The translations under genes and the position numbers were made by a program. 64,000 nucleotides of DNA from Corynebacterium sp. KPL1814 (GTDB lineage: Bacteria; Actinomycetota; Actinomycetes; Mycobacteriales; Mycobacteriaceae), in NCBI RefSeq assembly GCF_000478175.1, contig NZ_KI515775.1, positions 179,674-243,673 on the forward strand. The letters run 5' to 3'. Of this stretch, positions 36,571 to 47,199 are shown one piece after another (within the stretch, counting starts at the first letter, position 1; every line of letters starts with the position of its first letter). Below the pieces are notes generated by a model. The model had not been told where the DNA came from. It saw nothing but the letters and a program-made list of their open reading frames with translations, and searched no databases.

Positions 36571-37298
36571 TACTTCACCTCTAGGAAGGCGGCGGTGGGG
36601 GCGAAATCGCATCGCGCCTCGGTGGTATTAACGGAACCGGAGAGCAGCGCAACGACCAGGCCCTTGCCGGTGTGGGCCGTGCCAGACAGCGTCGTGGGCC
36701 CATCCTGGTTGATGCCGTTATTGTGCAGCGGGGTAATGCCGCTTTGCAGGGTATTGATATTAAACCACTGCACGTTCATTCCTCCTTGGTCTGGTGCTGC
36801 CGGTGGGGTGCCCAAGGCGGTAAAGAGGAAGGCGGTCTCGCCCTCGCCGGCGCCGGGGGCGGGAATTTCCGTAGGGCCAGGTACCGCGATGGCAGAGCCG
36901 GTGGCGGCGTTGGTGCCGCCGATGCAGTGCGCGGAGACGGTAGGCCAATAAAATTGCCGGAAGTGCGGGTTATCGCCCTGCGGCATCGGAACGCCGCCAT
37001 CTCCATCGCCGGTGCCAGCAAAGAAGTCCAAGGCAGACAAGATCGCATTGCGGGCGTCTTCAGGGATCCACGGCTGCGCGGCAAAGGCGCGCACGCGGTC
37101 CTGGGTCTCCGGGGTGGGGCGGCCGAGCTCATCTAAGGGGCTGGCGGGCATGTGCTGCTGTGCCAGTGAGGAGAGGTCCGGGGCGAAGGCCTGCGCGGGC
37201 GCAACCAGGGGAGAGGCAAGGCCAATAAGCGCGGCGGTGGCAGCGGCGATGTAGCCGGTGCGCCCGCTTAGGCGCCAAGAAGTGTGGGCGTGGCTCAC
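36570..37298 (-). CDS. Secreted hypothetical protein
   Basis: 242 residues from GTG 37298, with AAGGAC nine bases upstream. A signal peptide (basic start, hydrophobic TGYIAAATAALIGLASPL, then APAQAFA) predicts Sec-type export with cleavage after about residue 38. The mature part has only two cysteines (AHCIGG and ARCDFAP), which could form one disulfide. A conserved-looking WFNINTLQSGI stretch lies near the C-terminus. This resembles actinobacterial secreted proteins encoded near typA, of unknown role. Its stop overlaps the DUF402 start. Confidence 0.75.
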   Translation of the reverse strand: MSHAHTSWRLSGRTGYIAAATAALIGLASPLVAPAQAFAPDLSSLAQQHMPASPLDELGRPTPETQDRVRAFAAQPWIPEDARNAILSALDFFAGTGDGDGGVPMPQGDNPHFRQFYWPTVSAHCIGGTNAATGSAIAVPGPTEIPAPGAGEGETAFLFTALGTPPAAPDQGGMNVQWFNINTLQSGITPLHNNGINQDGPTTLSGTAHTGKGLVVALLSGSVNTTEARCDFAPTAAFLEVK

Positions 37299-37567
37299 GG
37301 TATCAGGTCCTTATTGTCTCGCAGGGAAAGAAGTATAACCTCATCGGTCACAGCAGTAACAGTAATAACTCTAGTAACGATAGTGATCCGCTGGGAAGTG
37401 TCAAGTACTAGGTCGTTTCAGGCACGCGAGACGTTACGGGGTGGCATAGGTCGCGTCCTGGCTCCCCAATGCTGCACTATGCCCTGTTAGGGGGTATCGT
37501 AGGACGTCGTTCAAGAACATTTCTCGCGCACCAGCGCTTGTAGATCCTCCGAAGGAGAACCCAACTA

Positions 37568-39478
<1,911 letters not shown>

Positions 39479-39490
39479 TCTGCCCTCGGT

Positions 39491-40147
39491 CTAAGTCGTG
39501 GCTGCGGTTGATGCCGCAACCGCCGTGATAATCGCCGTCGTCTCCTGCAGTATGGTTTTTACCGCAGAGGCGGCGGCATCGTCGTAATCCACCTGTTGCT
39601 TTAATTCTTTGATGCGGTTGCGCATCTCTCGGCGTTTCATTTCGGGCGCGTCCTCCTTGAGCAGGGGATAGGCCCCATTAACCTCGCGCAGAATATCCAA
39701 GATAATCATGTCTTTGGTGCTTGGGTTTTGGGTGCCGTCAAGCACCGCGGCGAGCCTCTCGCGCACCTCATCTTCTAGCGCCGTATCCGTCATGATGTAG
39801 CGATCGCCTCCCAGCTGCCACCACGAGGAATCCTCAATTTTCAATTGGCCGCGGTCCTGAAAATCCTGGGCAATCTTCTCGCGCGGGGAGAACCACCTCG
39901 CCTGTAGCAATGTCTTGACCGAGCTGGTCCGGTGCTCGTGCAGGCCATCCCACGCCCAAGCAAGCACTGGGTGCTCTGGCTTTTTATCCGTGGCGTGCAC
40001 CTTATTCTTTGCACTTATGCCAACCGCGTCATGCATGAGTAAATCGCTAAAAAGGCCGGCGCTCAAGGCGGTCTCGTTATTGGTCACTGCCTCCTTTTTA
40101 CCGTTGTCCTTCGTCAGCAGGAGGAACATTTCTTGGCAGATAAGCAT
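39491..40147 (-). CDS. GOLPH3/GPP34-like protein
   Basis: 218 residues beginning MLICQEMFLLLTKDNGKK, then a predicted mostly helical protein with short conserved blocks (ALSAGLFSDLLM near 30, YIMTDTALEDEVRERL near 115). This is the pattern of actinobacterial GPP34 family proteins, homologues of eukaryotic GOLPH3, which binds PI4P on Golgi membranes. The bacterial function is unknown. The C-terminus is helical and Ala/Thr-rich. It is convergent with typA, 12 bases apart. Single gene. Confidence 0.72.
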   Translation of the reverse strand: MLICQEMFLLLTKDNGKKEAVTNNETALSAGLFSDLLMHDAVGISAKNKVHATDKKPEHPVLAWAWDGLHEHRTSSVKTLLQARWFSPREKIAQDFQDRGQLKIEDSSWWQLGGDRYIMTDTALEDEVRERLAAVLDGTQNPSTKDMIILDILREVNGAYPLLKEDAPEMKRREMRNRIKELKQQVDYDDAAASAVKTILQETTAIITAVAASTAATT

Positions 40148-40222
40148 GGTGGGGTAATTCCTTCAACAGTGATTTTGTCCGAGTTTAGCGCGCAGAATCT
40201 TCGTGTGGCGGAAAGAAGGTAC

Positions 40223-40228
40223 TAAAGT
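40223..40228 (+). promoter_or_regulatory. -10 box (TAAAGT) of leaderless lpqW-like gene
   Basis: TAAAGT ends eight bases before ATG 40237 and no Shine-Dalgarno lies between. Confidence 0.5.
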
Positions 40229-40236
40229 AGTCCGCG

Positions 40237-41856
40237 ATGAAAAATAGTCTCAAGGCCCGTGCACTTGCTGCCACTGCCGTCATCGGCCTCGCGTTTGTCA
40301 GCGGGTGTTCGGCCAATCCTGGCCCACCGCCGGTGGTAGAAGACTCGGACGACCAGGAAGCTACCGCCCAAGAAACGGAATCAACCACGGCCGCGACGGA
40401 CGATGGTCCGCCGCGCGCGGAGGAAGACGAGTCTCGGCCCACCATTTCCATCGGGGTCGATCCCCTGCGCGCTGGCCTTAACCCACACTTGGTGGCCAAT
40501 AACTCCGAGCTCGTGGATCAAATCGCGGAGCTGGTTTTGCCCTCGACATTCCACTGGGGCCGCATGGATACGGACGTCCTGGAATCTGCCACGGAGGTCA
40601 CCGCACCGGAGGACGTGGCCCAGCGGGTGCGCTATGTTATTGCCTCTCCCGCGCAGTGGTCCGACGGCACCCCGATTTCCGGCGCGGATTTCAGCTACTT
40701 GTGGAAGAAGATGACCACGACCGCAGGAGTTAAAGACCCAGCGGGCTACCGCGCCATTTCCGCGGTGACCACATCCGATGGCGGGCGCGTGGTCACGGTG
40801 GATTTTGCAGAGCGGGTTAAGGATTGGAAGCAGCTATTCAACCAGCTCCTTCCCTCACACCTGCTGCAAAATTCCGATTTTGATTCGGTGCTGGCCAATG
40901 ACATCCCCGCCTCCGCCGGCCGCTTCTCGGTCGATAGCGTGGACCGCAGCCGCGGGGTGATCACGCTCAACCGCAATGACCGCTTTTGGGGCGCTGACCC
41001 CGCCCACATCGATGTCGTCCAGCTGCGCGAGGTACGCGATAGCACGCAGGCGCTAAATATGCTGCGCTCCGGCCAGATTGGGTTCGCGGACTTTACCCCG
41101 GATCAAACCTCGCAGGAAGCGCTCGGCCTGCTGGGGCACGTGAGCGATAAGACGGTCACCCGCCCGCGCCAGCTGCGTTTGCACATGTCCACCGAGCAGG
41201 GTGCGTTGGAGGATGCGGCCGCGCGGCGCGGTCTGGCCTCGCTTATCGATACCGGGCAGGTTGCCCGGCTCGCCACCGGCCGCGCCTCCAACCTGAAGGC
41301 CGGGCATAACCCGGTCTCCGGGGAGGCAAACCTGACTGCCCTGCGCGAGCGCGCCAGCAAGAAACCCATCCGCTTCGCCGTCGATCCGACCAGCCCCACG
41401 GCTTTGGCTGCGGCAAATACGCTGTACGATGTCCTCGAAGCCCACGGCATCCCCGCCGAGGTCACCACCGACAGGCTTACCACCATTACCTCAAAGCTGC
41501 TTCCTGAAGGCAAAGTGGATGCGGTGGTGACCTGGGAGGATACCACCTTAACCTCGCTTTCTGCGGCGAGTATCTTCAATTGCGCCGAAGACCAGCCGCT
41601 CGCAGGCGATCTCTCCGGGTTCTGCCCCGATAATGCCGCCGAGACGCGCATGGACATTCTCTCCGGAAAAATCAGCCCCTCCACCGCGTTGGGCCGAATC
41701 CGTGAGATCAATGCCCAGGACGTGTTATACGTCCCGCTCTTAGATGAAACGCGTGTGCACGCGCTGGGGGAGGGTATTGTAGGCCCCGGCCAAAGTATTG
41801 ATGATTGGGATAAAGGTCTGGTCACAGCGCCGGTTTGGAGGAAAGATGAGGACTAA
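40237..41856 (+). CDS. lpqW: LpqW-like lipoprotein, solute-binding protein family 5
   Basis: 539 residues. It has a lipoprotein signal with lipobox VSGC (Cys about 26), an acidic linker, then the peptide-binding protein fold (SBP_bac_5: LVLPSTFHWGRM, YVIASPAQWSDGTPISGADF). No ABC permease or ATPase is nearby, so an uptake role is unlikely. The position between typA and mshB is that of mycobacterial lpqW, whose product controls phosphatidylinositol mannoside and lipoarabinomannan synthesis. The name is given by synteny and fold. The stop overlaps the mshB start by 11 bases. Confidence 0.78.
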   Translation: MKNSLKARALAATAVIGLAFVSGCSANPGPPPVVEDSDDQEATAQETESTTAATDDGPPRAEEDESRPTISIGVDPLRAGLNPHLVANNSELVDQIAELVLPSTFHWGRMDTDVLESATEVTAPEDVAQRVRYVIASPAQWSDGTPISGADFSYLWKKMTTTAGVKDPAGYRAISAVTTSDGGRVVTVDFAERVKDWKQLFNQLLPSHLLQNSDFDSVLANDIPASAGRFSVDSVDRSRGVITLNRNDRFWGADPAHIDVVQLREVRDSTQALNMLRSGQIGFADFTPDQTSQEALGLLGHVSDKTVTRPRQLRLHMSTEQGALEDAAARRGLASLIDTGQVARLATGRASNLKAGHNPVSGEANLTALRERASKKPIRFAVDPTSPTALAAANTLYDVLEAHGIPAEVTTDRLTTITSKLLPEGKVDAVVTWEDTTLTSLSAASIFNCAEDQPLAGDLSGFCPDNAAETRMDILSGKISPSTALGRIREINAQDVLYVPLLDETRVHALGEGIVGPGQSIDDWDKGLVTAPVWRKDED

Positions 41857-42715
41857 GGACTTGGTGGGCTACCGCGTTGTTGCGGTGCACGCGCACCCTG
41901 ATGATGAGACGCTTTTTACCGGCGGGACCCTCGCGACCCTGGCCGCGCGCGGCGCACAGGTCACGGTCATCACCCTTACCCTTGGTGAGGACGGCGAGGT
42001 CATCGGTGCGCCCTATCAAGGCCTGGCCGAGCACCATCAGCTCGGTGGCTTCCGCGCCCGTGAATTGGCCTGCGCCCTCTCCGCCCTAGGAGTAGAAGGA
42101 ATACAGCTGGGCGGATTCGGCCACTTCCACGATTCCGGCATGGTGGGATCGCCCTCTCATGACAACCCCCGCGCGCTGGTCAATCGCTTGGACGAGGCAG
42201 TAGATCTGCTCCGCGCGGAATTAGAGGCACTCCAGCCGCACGCCATCTTGACCTATGGGCCAGATGGCGGATATAACCACCCGGACCACGTGGCGGTGCA
42301 TAGGGTGGTAGAGAAGGCGGCATCGGCAAGCACGCGCATCTGGTGGGCGATCTTTGACCGCGCCGCTAATTACGCCGGCCTGGAGACCCTCGACGCGCCC
42401 GCGGGCTGGCGCAAACCTGATGCCGCGTACCTAGATAATTTCACCACCGCCGGCGCGGATCTGACCTTCGCGCTTGACGATGCCGCCCTCCACGCCAAAC
42501 GCGCCGCCATGCGCGCCCACGCCACGCAAATCTGGCTGGCCGATGGCAGCACCACCGCCACCAACCCCGAGGCCGCCGTGGCCGCCGTCCACGACCCAGC
42601 AGCGGTGCCCGGGGCCTACTGCCTGTCCAATAGATTGCTCATGCCCTTGCTGCGTGCCGAATACTTCCAACTCGGCAGGGGCGAGCCCGCAACCGACCTC
42701 CTAGGGGATCTGTAA
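41846..42715 (+). CDS. mshB: GlcNAc-Ins deacetylase of mycothiol biosynthesis
   Basis: 289 residues. MshB removes the acetyl group from GlcNAc-inositol in mycothiol synthesis, the main actinobacterial thiol. The metal-dependent LmbE-type motif AHPDDE near the N-terminus supplies the general base and Zn ligands. A second ligand site is NHPDHVAVH near residue 145. ATG 41846 has GGAGGAAAG directly upstream; the longer ORF from 41798 lies within the preceding gene. The stop overlaps the next ATG (TAATG), so three genes appear coupled. Confidence 0.93.
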   Translation: MRTKDLVGYRVVAVHAHPDDETLFTGGTLATLAARGAQVTVITLTLGEDGEVIGAPYQGLAEHHQLGGFRARELACALSALGVEGIQLGGFGHFHDSGMVGSPSHDNPRALVNRLDEAVDLLRAELEALQPHAILTYGPDGGYNHPDHVAVHRVVEKAASASTRIWWAIFDRAANYAGLETLDAPAGWRKPDAAYLDNFTTAGADLTFALDDAALHAKRAAMRAHATQIWLADGSTTATNPEAAVAAVHDPAAVPGAYCLSNRLLMPLLRAEYFQLGRGEPATDLLGDL

Positions 42716-43092
42716 TGCGCACTGATTTTAGCCGCGGCGAGCAGGTCACAGGCCTTATCTGGCTTTCTCTCGGCGCCCTGCTATCGCTGTTTTTAGAGGT
42801 CATTTACCTCACCGCACGGATCCCGCTGGCTGATGGTGCGAGCATAGCGTTTCCCATCACCATCCTCATCGCCGCCGCATTCAATGTGGTGCTAACCCGC
42901 ACCGCGCGGCTGTGGAGTGATCGTACTTACATCGCGGCCATCCCCACCATCGTCTGGGGCCTGGGATTTTTCGCGCTTATGCTGCTGGTCCCGATTACCG
43001 GTGATGTCATCGTGGGCAATAATATTCTCAGCTTGCTCCTGCTTTTGGCCGGAATCGGCGGCGGCGTTTGGCCTTTCCTAAAGCAGAAGTGA
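42715..43092 (+). CDS. Small four-helix membrane protein
   Basis: 125 residues with four hydrophobic segments (roughly 12-30, 44-60, 72-90 and 102-118) separated by short loops, ending in KQK. No domain recognised. Its start overlaps the mshB stop, so it is co-translated with the mycothiol gene. Small membrane proteins of this kind are commonly found after mshB in actinobacteria, but no function is established. Confidence 0.7.
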   Translation: MRTDFSRGEQVTGLIWLSLGALLSLFLEVIYLTARIPLADGASIAFPITILIAAAFNVVLTRTARLWSDRTYIAAIPTIVWGLGFFALMLLVPITGDVIVGNNILSLLLLLAGIGGGVWPFLKQK

Positions 43093-43146
43093 CATACTAT
43101 ATTTCATCCCCAAACCCACGAAATCAGGAAGATTCAAGGATTCTCC

Positions 43147-43470
43147 ATGACTTATACAATCGCTCAACCTTGCGTTGATGTAATGGACCGCGGCTGTGTT
43201 GAGGAATGCCCCGTCGATTGCATTTACGAAGGCAAGCGCATGCTCTACATCCACCCAGATGAGTGCGTGGACTGTGGCGCGTGCGAGCCCGCATGCCCGG
43301 TAGAAGCCATCTTCTACGAGGATGACGTTCCCGATGAGTGGATCGATTACAACGATGCCAACGCAGCATTCTTCGATGACTTGGGCTCTCCCGGTGGAGC
43401 GGCAGCCCTCGGCCCGCAAGATTTCGACGCGTCAATGGTAGCCGCGCTGCCCCCACAGAATCAGGAGTAA
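43147..43470 (+). CDS. fdxC: 7Fe ferredoxin (FdxA/FdxC type)
   Basis: 107 residues with the standard seven-iron ferredoxin pattern: [17 protein letters not shown] (3Fe-4S with one shared Cys) and [15 protein letters not shown] (4Fe-4S). It is a soluble electron carrier. AAGGA lies six bases upstream. It is followed by dapC four bases after its stop, the same order as C. glutamicum fdxC-dapC and mycobacterial fdxC with its aminotransferase neighbour. Confidence 0.95.
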   Translation: MTYTIAQPCVDVMDRGCVEECPVDCIYEGKRMLYIHPDECVDCGACEPACPVEAIFYEDDVPDEWIDYNDANAAFFDDLGSPGGAAALGPQDFDASMVAALPPQNQE

Positions 43471-43473
43471 ATC

Positions 43474-44562
43474 ATGGCCCGCACACCGCTAGGACAATCG
43501 CTTCCGGATTTTCCCTGGAACTCGCTGGCTGGCGCCAAAAAGAAGGCCCAGGCGCATCCAGATGGAATCGTTGACCTTTCGGTGGGCAACCCCGTAGATC
43601 CGGTCGCCCCCGGCGTGCAGCTGGCGCTGTCCTCTGCCGCCGAGGCCCCCGGCTACCCGCAAACGCAGGGCACACCCGAGCTGCGCGAAGCCATCGCCTC
43701 CGCCCTCCGGCGCCGCTACCATATGGACGTGGATCGCGTCCTGCCCGTAGTGGGCACGAAGGAGGCCATTGCGTGGCTGCCCACCCTGTTGGGCATGCGC
43801 GGCGAGACCGTCGCCTTTCCCTCGGTGGCCTATCCCACCTACGAGGTCGGCGCCCTCCTCGCTGGGGCTACGCCACTGCGCGCCGACGACGACTTTCAGG
43901 ACGCCTCCCTGGTATTCATCAACTCCCCGTCCAACCCCACCGGCCGCGTAGCTGGGGTAGAGGAGCTGCGCCGCATCGTGGCTTGGGCCCGCTCGACGGG
44001 CGCCATCATCGCCTCCGATGAGTGCTACATGGGCTTGGGCTGGAACGATGACAACCCGCCGGTATCCATCCTGGATCCGCGCGTGACCGACGGCGATAAT
44101 ACCGGCCTCATTGCCATGCATTCGCTGTCCAAGTCCGCGAATATGGCCTCCTACCGCGCCGGATTCTTCGCCGGCGATAACGACCTCATTGCGGAGCTCT
44201 TGGAGCTGCGCAAGCACGCCGGGCTCATCGTGCCCGGTCCGATTCAGGCGGCGATGGTTGCCGCGCTTGACGATGACCCCACCGAAGCCCTCCAGCGCCA
44301 GCGCTACGCCGCGCGCCGCGCCGAATTAATGCAGGCGCTTATCAAGGCTGGCTTTACCATCGACCACTCCGATGCCGGCCTGTACCTCTGGGCCACCCGC
44401 GGTGAAGACTGCCGCGAGACCATCGACTGGTTGGCTTCCTTGGGCATCCTCGCCGCACCTGGCGATTTTTATGGCCCCTCGGGTGCACAACACGTGCGCA
44501 TTGGCTTAAACGGCACCGACGAGCGGGTGCGCGCCGCCGTCGAGCGCCTCGCTAGTGCCTAA
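43474..44562 (+). CDS. dapC: N-succinyldiaminopimelate aminotransferase
   Basis: 362 residues, fold type I PLP aminotransferase. The PLP lysine lies in SLSKSANMASYRAGF, preceded by the conserved NSPSNPTGR and the cofactor-binding SDECYMGLGW. DapC transfers the amino group to N-succinyl-2-amino-6-ketopimelate in the succinylase branch of diaminopimelate/lysine synthesis. The assignment as DapC rests on the position after fdxC, as in C. glutamicum, and on dapD and dapE nearby in the window. AGGAG overlaps the fdxC stop. An 8-base overlap joins it to the RluA gene. Confidence 0.88.
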   Translation: MARTPLGQSLPDFPWNSLAGAKKKAQAHPDGIVDLSVGNPVDPVAPGVQLALSSAAEAPGYPQTQGTPELREAIASALRRRYHMDVDRVLPVVGTKEAIAWLPTLLGMRGETVAFPSVAYPTYEVGALLAGATPLRADDDFQDASLVFINSPSNPTGRVAGVEELRRIVAWARSTGAIIASDECYMGLGWNDDNPPVSILDPRVTDGDNTGLIAMHSLSKSANMASYRAGFFAGDNDLIAELLELRKHAGLIVPGPIQAAMVAALDDDPTEALQRQRYAARRAELMQALIKAGFTIDHSDAGLYLWATRGEDCRETIDWLASLGILAAPGDFYGPSGAQHVRIGLNGTDERVRAAVERLASA

Positions 44563-45403
44563 CTCGCCTCGCGCGTTTCGCCCGCCTGCGCGGGAGGGGA
44601 TTTCTCCCCGCAAGGTGGTCCTGCGCGAACGCGTTCCGCTAGAAGGCGAATACTGGGCCGCCCGCGCGGGCGATTCGCCCTTTCCGGAGGGAACGCTCCT
44701 TCCCGCGGGTGCGGCTCTTCCCCGGCCGGTTCCCGCGTGGTATCACCTCTCCGTTCCGCCGGAGGAGCCGATTCCCTTTGACTACTGCGTAGTCCACGCG
44801 GATGAAGACATCATCGTTGCCGATAAACCGCACTTTCTTCCCACCACCACGAATGGTCGCTTGCAGCGCGAGACCCTGCAAACCCGCCTGCGCGTGGACT
44901 TCGGCGAAGACGAAATCGTGCCGCTTCACCGCCTTGACCGCCTCACCGCCGGCCTCGTCATCTGCTCGCGCAATCCCGCCACCCGGGCCGCCTACCAGCG
45001 CATTTTCCTGGAGGGGAGGGCGGTGAAGAGGTATAGGGGCATCGTCAAGCAGCCGCTTTTCCTTGATGAGGAAATCCAGCTGCCCATGTACAAGCCGCGG
45101 GGCGGCAGGCAGGTGCGCGTGGCTGATGAAGGCACGCCTACCTCGACGTATGTTCGCGCTGCCGGGCGAGAGGTGACCATGTGGCCGCGGACTGGGCATA
45201 CGCACCAGCTGCGGGTGCTGCTGAATCATCTTGGGCATCCGCTTATTGGTGATAACACCTATCCCAAGCCGCGCCCGCTCGACCTCTACGACTTTTCCCG
45301 CCCGCTTTACTTGCTGCATGAAACTATATCTTTTATAGATCCTTCATCACATTCGGAGCGTCAGTTTTTCAGTTCGCGGGGCTTAGGAACTACAATCAGG
45401 TAA
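44555..45403 (+). CDS. RluA family pseudouridine synthase
   Basis: 282 residues from GTG 44555. The catalytic motif HRLDRLTAGLVI (Asp in RLD) and the downstream RYRGIV and TGHTHQLRVLLNHLGHPLIGD blocks identify RluA-type enzymes that isomerise uridines in rRNA or tRNA. The target is not decided. The N-terminal 75 residues (Pro/Arg-rich, no S4 domain) match a group common in actinobacteria. The start overlaps dapC by 8 bases. Confidence 0.88.
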   Translation: MPNSPRAFRPPAREGISPRKVVLRERVPLEGEYWAARAGDSPFPEGTLLPAGAALPRPVPAWYHLSVPPEEPIPFDYCVVHADEDIIVADKPHFLPTTTNGRLQRETLQTRLRVDFGEDEIVPLHRLDRLTAGLVICSRNPATRAAYQRIFLEGRAVKRYRGIVKQPLFLDEEIQLPMYKPRGGRQVRVADEGTPTSTYVRAAGREVTMWPRTGHTHQLRVLLNHLGHPLIGDNTYPKPRPLDLYDFSRPLYLLHETISFIDPSSHSERQFFSSRGLGTTIR

Positions 45404-45432
45404 TTACTAATCTCCGGCAAGAAAGGCGGCCC

Positions 45433-45993
45433 ATGGCAGACCTCAGCGTTGCGCGCTTTGCGTCCAGTTTTGGGCAATTCCTCAAGTTCGGTCTTGTCGG
45501 CGGCTCTGGCACCGCGGTCAACCTTTTCGTGTACTTTCTTGCGCAGAAGCTTTTTGGTGCGGCGGATATCTTTGCCGAGGATCCCTTCATGAACCTCTTT
45601 GGTTCTGCATTCCACATCCGCTGGTACCACGTCTTTGCCACCATTTCTTTCCTCGTAGCCAATACCTGGAACTACCAGCTCAACCGCATGTGGACCTTCC
45701 GTACCGTATCCAAGGTTTCTTGGATTCGCGGTTTCTTCCCGTTCCTTTTGGCGGGAATCGGGGCGTTTATCGTCAGCCAGGTCATCCTGACGCTGCTCAT
45801 GAACCCCAATTCGCCCGTGGGCCTGCCAACCGATGTCTTCGATAACTCCACCGGATTGCGCACCAAGTCCTATTGGGCGCAGGCCATTTCCATCGTCGTG
45901 GCGATGCCCATCAACTTCATCATCAACAAGCTCTGGACGTTCCGCTCCAAGCCGAATAATCCGGTCGTCGTCGACGAGGTTGCGCCGGTTTAG
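45433..45993 (+). CDS. GtrA family membrane protein
   Basis: 186 residues, four transmembrane segments. The opening SFGQFLKFGLVGGSGTAVN and the mid-protein NTWNYQLNRMWTFRTV with the C-terminal NFIINKLWTFRSK are the GtrA/PF04138 signature. GtrA-like proteins are implicated in moving polyprenyl-linked sugars across the membrane during cell-surface glycan synthesis. An arabinogalactan or LAM role here is speculation. AAAGG precedes ATG 45433. It is followed by repeat cluster B. Confidence 0.87.
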   Translation: MADLSVARFASSFGQFLKFGLVGGSGTAVNLFVYFLAQKLFGAADIFAEDPFMNLFGSAFHIRWYHVFATISFLVANTWNYQLNRMWTFRTVSKVSWIRGFFPFLLAGIGAFIVSQVILTLLMNPNSPVGLPTDVFDNSTGLRTKSYWAQAISIVVAMPINFIINKLWTFRSKPNNPVVVDEVAPV

Positions 45994-46083
45994 CTACCTG
46001 CCCTTAGTTCACCCGTAACCGCCCCCGCTCTGCGCCTTGGCGGGGCCGCTCCCGACCTAGCGGCTCTCGCCGTTCACCCCGGC

Positions 46084-46422
46084 CCCGCCCTTCGCGCTCA
46101 CCAGCGTGGGCGGCTGGGGTCATTTTATGCTGCCGGTGAGCGGCAAGGACGGGGAGGGGCATCGCCAAGCAAGTACTGGCGCGACCCCCACCCCTTCGTG
46201 CTCACGCTGGGGTACTTTTCATCGACGCCATGCCTATTCGGTGAGCGCCACGGGAGTGTTCGCCCTTCGCGCTCACCGGCAAAGGAAACAGGCAGCGAAG
46301 CCACGTCCCCGTGAGCGTCAAGGGTAGGGAGGCCGGGAGCCGCTGACGCAGGGACCCCTCCGCGCTCACGGGGAGTAGCAAACGAAGACCACCCGCCGTC
46401 CGCGGTGAGCGCGAAGGGCGGG
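46084..46422. repeat. Palindromic repeat cluster B (four elements)
   Basis: The 465-base gap after gtrA contains four inverted-pair elements, at 46084-46154, 46189-46256, 46261-46328 and 46355-46422, 68 to 71 bp each. Arms vary around CCCTTCGCGCTCACCG and its complement; variants include CTTCGTGCTCACG and GTGAGCGTCAAGGG. The stretches between arms differ from copy to copy. GCCCCCGC / GCGGGGC at about 46021-46047 could be a weak gtrA terminator. No gene is seen here. Confidence 0.85.
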
Positions 46423-46458
46423 TGGTGGTGGGGTGTGCCTGAAGGTGGGAGGTGGGGG

Positions 46459-46932
46459 CTAGTCCTCGAGGGTGGCGTCGAGGCGGGACTGGTCCCGGCG
46501 GTTTTGCTTACGCCGGAGCGCGGGGGAGATGAGGATGACCGTGATGGCACCTACGGTGGCGCCGATGAGGTAGGGGGCGGCATCGGAAGGCGCGAAGGCG
46601 CGGTAGGCGATGCCGGCGAAGCAGATAAACATCGGGATGAGGTAGAGGGCGGTTAAGGTCCAATTGGAGCGGACCGTTGGGGTGGCGATGTGCCTGCGCA
46701 TCCAGGCGGCGCTGAGGGAGGTGCCGGCGATGGAGGGGATGATGGCGAGAAGGGCGAGGAGGCTGAGGCGGCCGGGGAGGGACCACGCGAGGATGGCGGC
46801 GACGATGAGCTCGAGGAAGGTGATTGGAGTCAGGGTGATGGCGGAGGCCTTGGTGAGGATGTCGCGCTCGAACTCGTCGGTGGAGGCGCGTTCGATTTGG
46901 TTGAGGGACATGTTGGCGATGGCGTTAATCAT
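46459..46932 (-). CDS. Membrane protein paired with an XRE regulator
   Basis: 157 residues from ATG 46932. The ATG sits seven bases after GGAGCTG and overlaps the end of the upstream regulator gene. About four hydrophobic segments follow a short charged N-terminus; the end is basic. Not recognised beyond this. Small XRE regulator plus membrane protein pairs, with the regulator first and the stop overlapping the start, are common in Gram-positive genomes, but their roles are mostly undefined. It is the downstream gene of a two-gene operon between repeat arrays. Confidence 0.68.
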   Translation of the reverse strand: MINAIANMSLNQIERASTDEFERDILTKASAITLTPITFLELIVAAILAWSLPGRLSLLALLAIIPSIAGTSLSAAWMRRHIATPTVRSNWTLTALYLIPMFICFAGIAYRAFAPSDAAPYLIGATVGAITVILISPALRRKQNRRDQSRLDATLED

Positions 46933-47134
46933 GTTGTTCAGCTCCAAAGATCTTCTCGACTGTTTTGTCTAGCTCGCGGCAGATGTCCAGTGCGAGGTGC
47001 ACGGACGGGGAGTAGTTGCCGCGTTCGATATTTGCGATAGTTTGCCGGGAGACGCCGACGCGCTCTGCTAGTTCGCCTTGCGACCATTCGCGCCAGCGCC
47101 GCCACTTGCGGACCATGTTGGGTTGTCCGGCCAC
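46925..47134 (-). CDS. Small XRE family transcriptional regulator
   Basis: 69 residues, nearly all helix-turn-helix: QGELAERVGVSRQTIANIER (about 18-37) followed by NYSPSVHLALDICRELDKTVE. This is the YozG/Xre-like group of tiny repressors lacking any effector domain. It overlaps the membrane protein gene (46459-46932) and probably controls that operon. The target operator is not obvious upstream. Confidence 0.87.
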   Translation of the reverse strand: MAGQPNMVRKWRRWREWSQGELAERVGVSRQTIANIERGNYSPSVHLALDICRELDKTVEKIFGAEQHD

Positions 47135-47199
47135 TTCATCACCTCTCTTGTCGTGTTTACATCACTTAATGTAAAGGAAACTTGACATTCTGGCAAGGG

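Noticed and set aside
37299..37567. Possible regulatory RNA before typA
   Set aside because: The region is AT-richer, with scattered TAG/TAA-like words and a good SD for typA, but no convincing stem or known motif could be traced by eye.
46106..46327. Short ORF inside repeat cluster B
   Set aside because: It is made only of the palindromic arms and spacers and has no ribosome-binding site.
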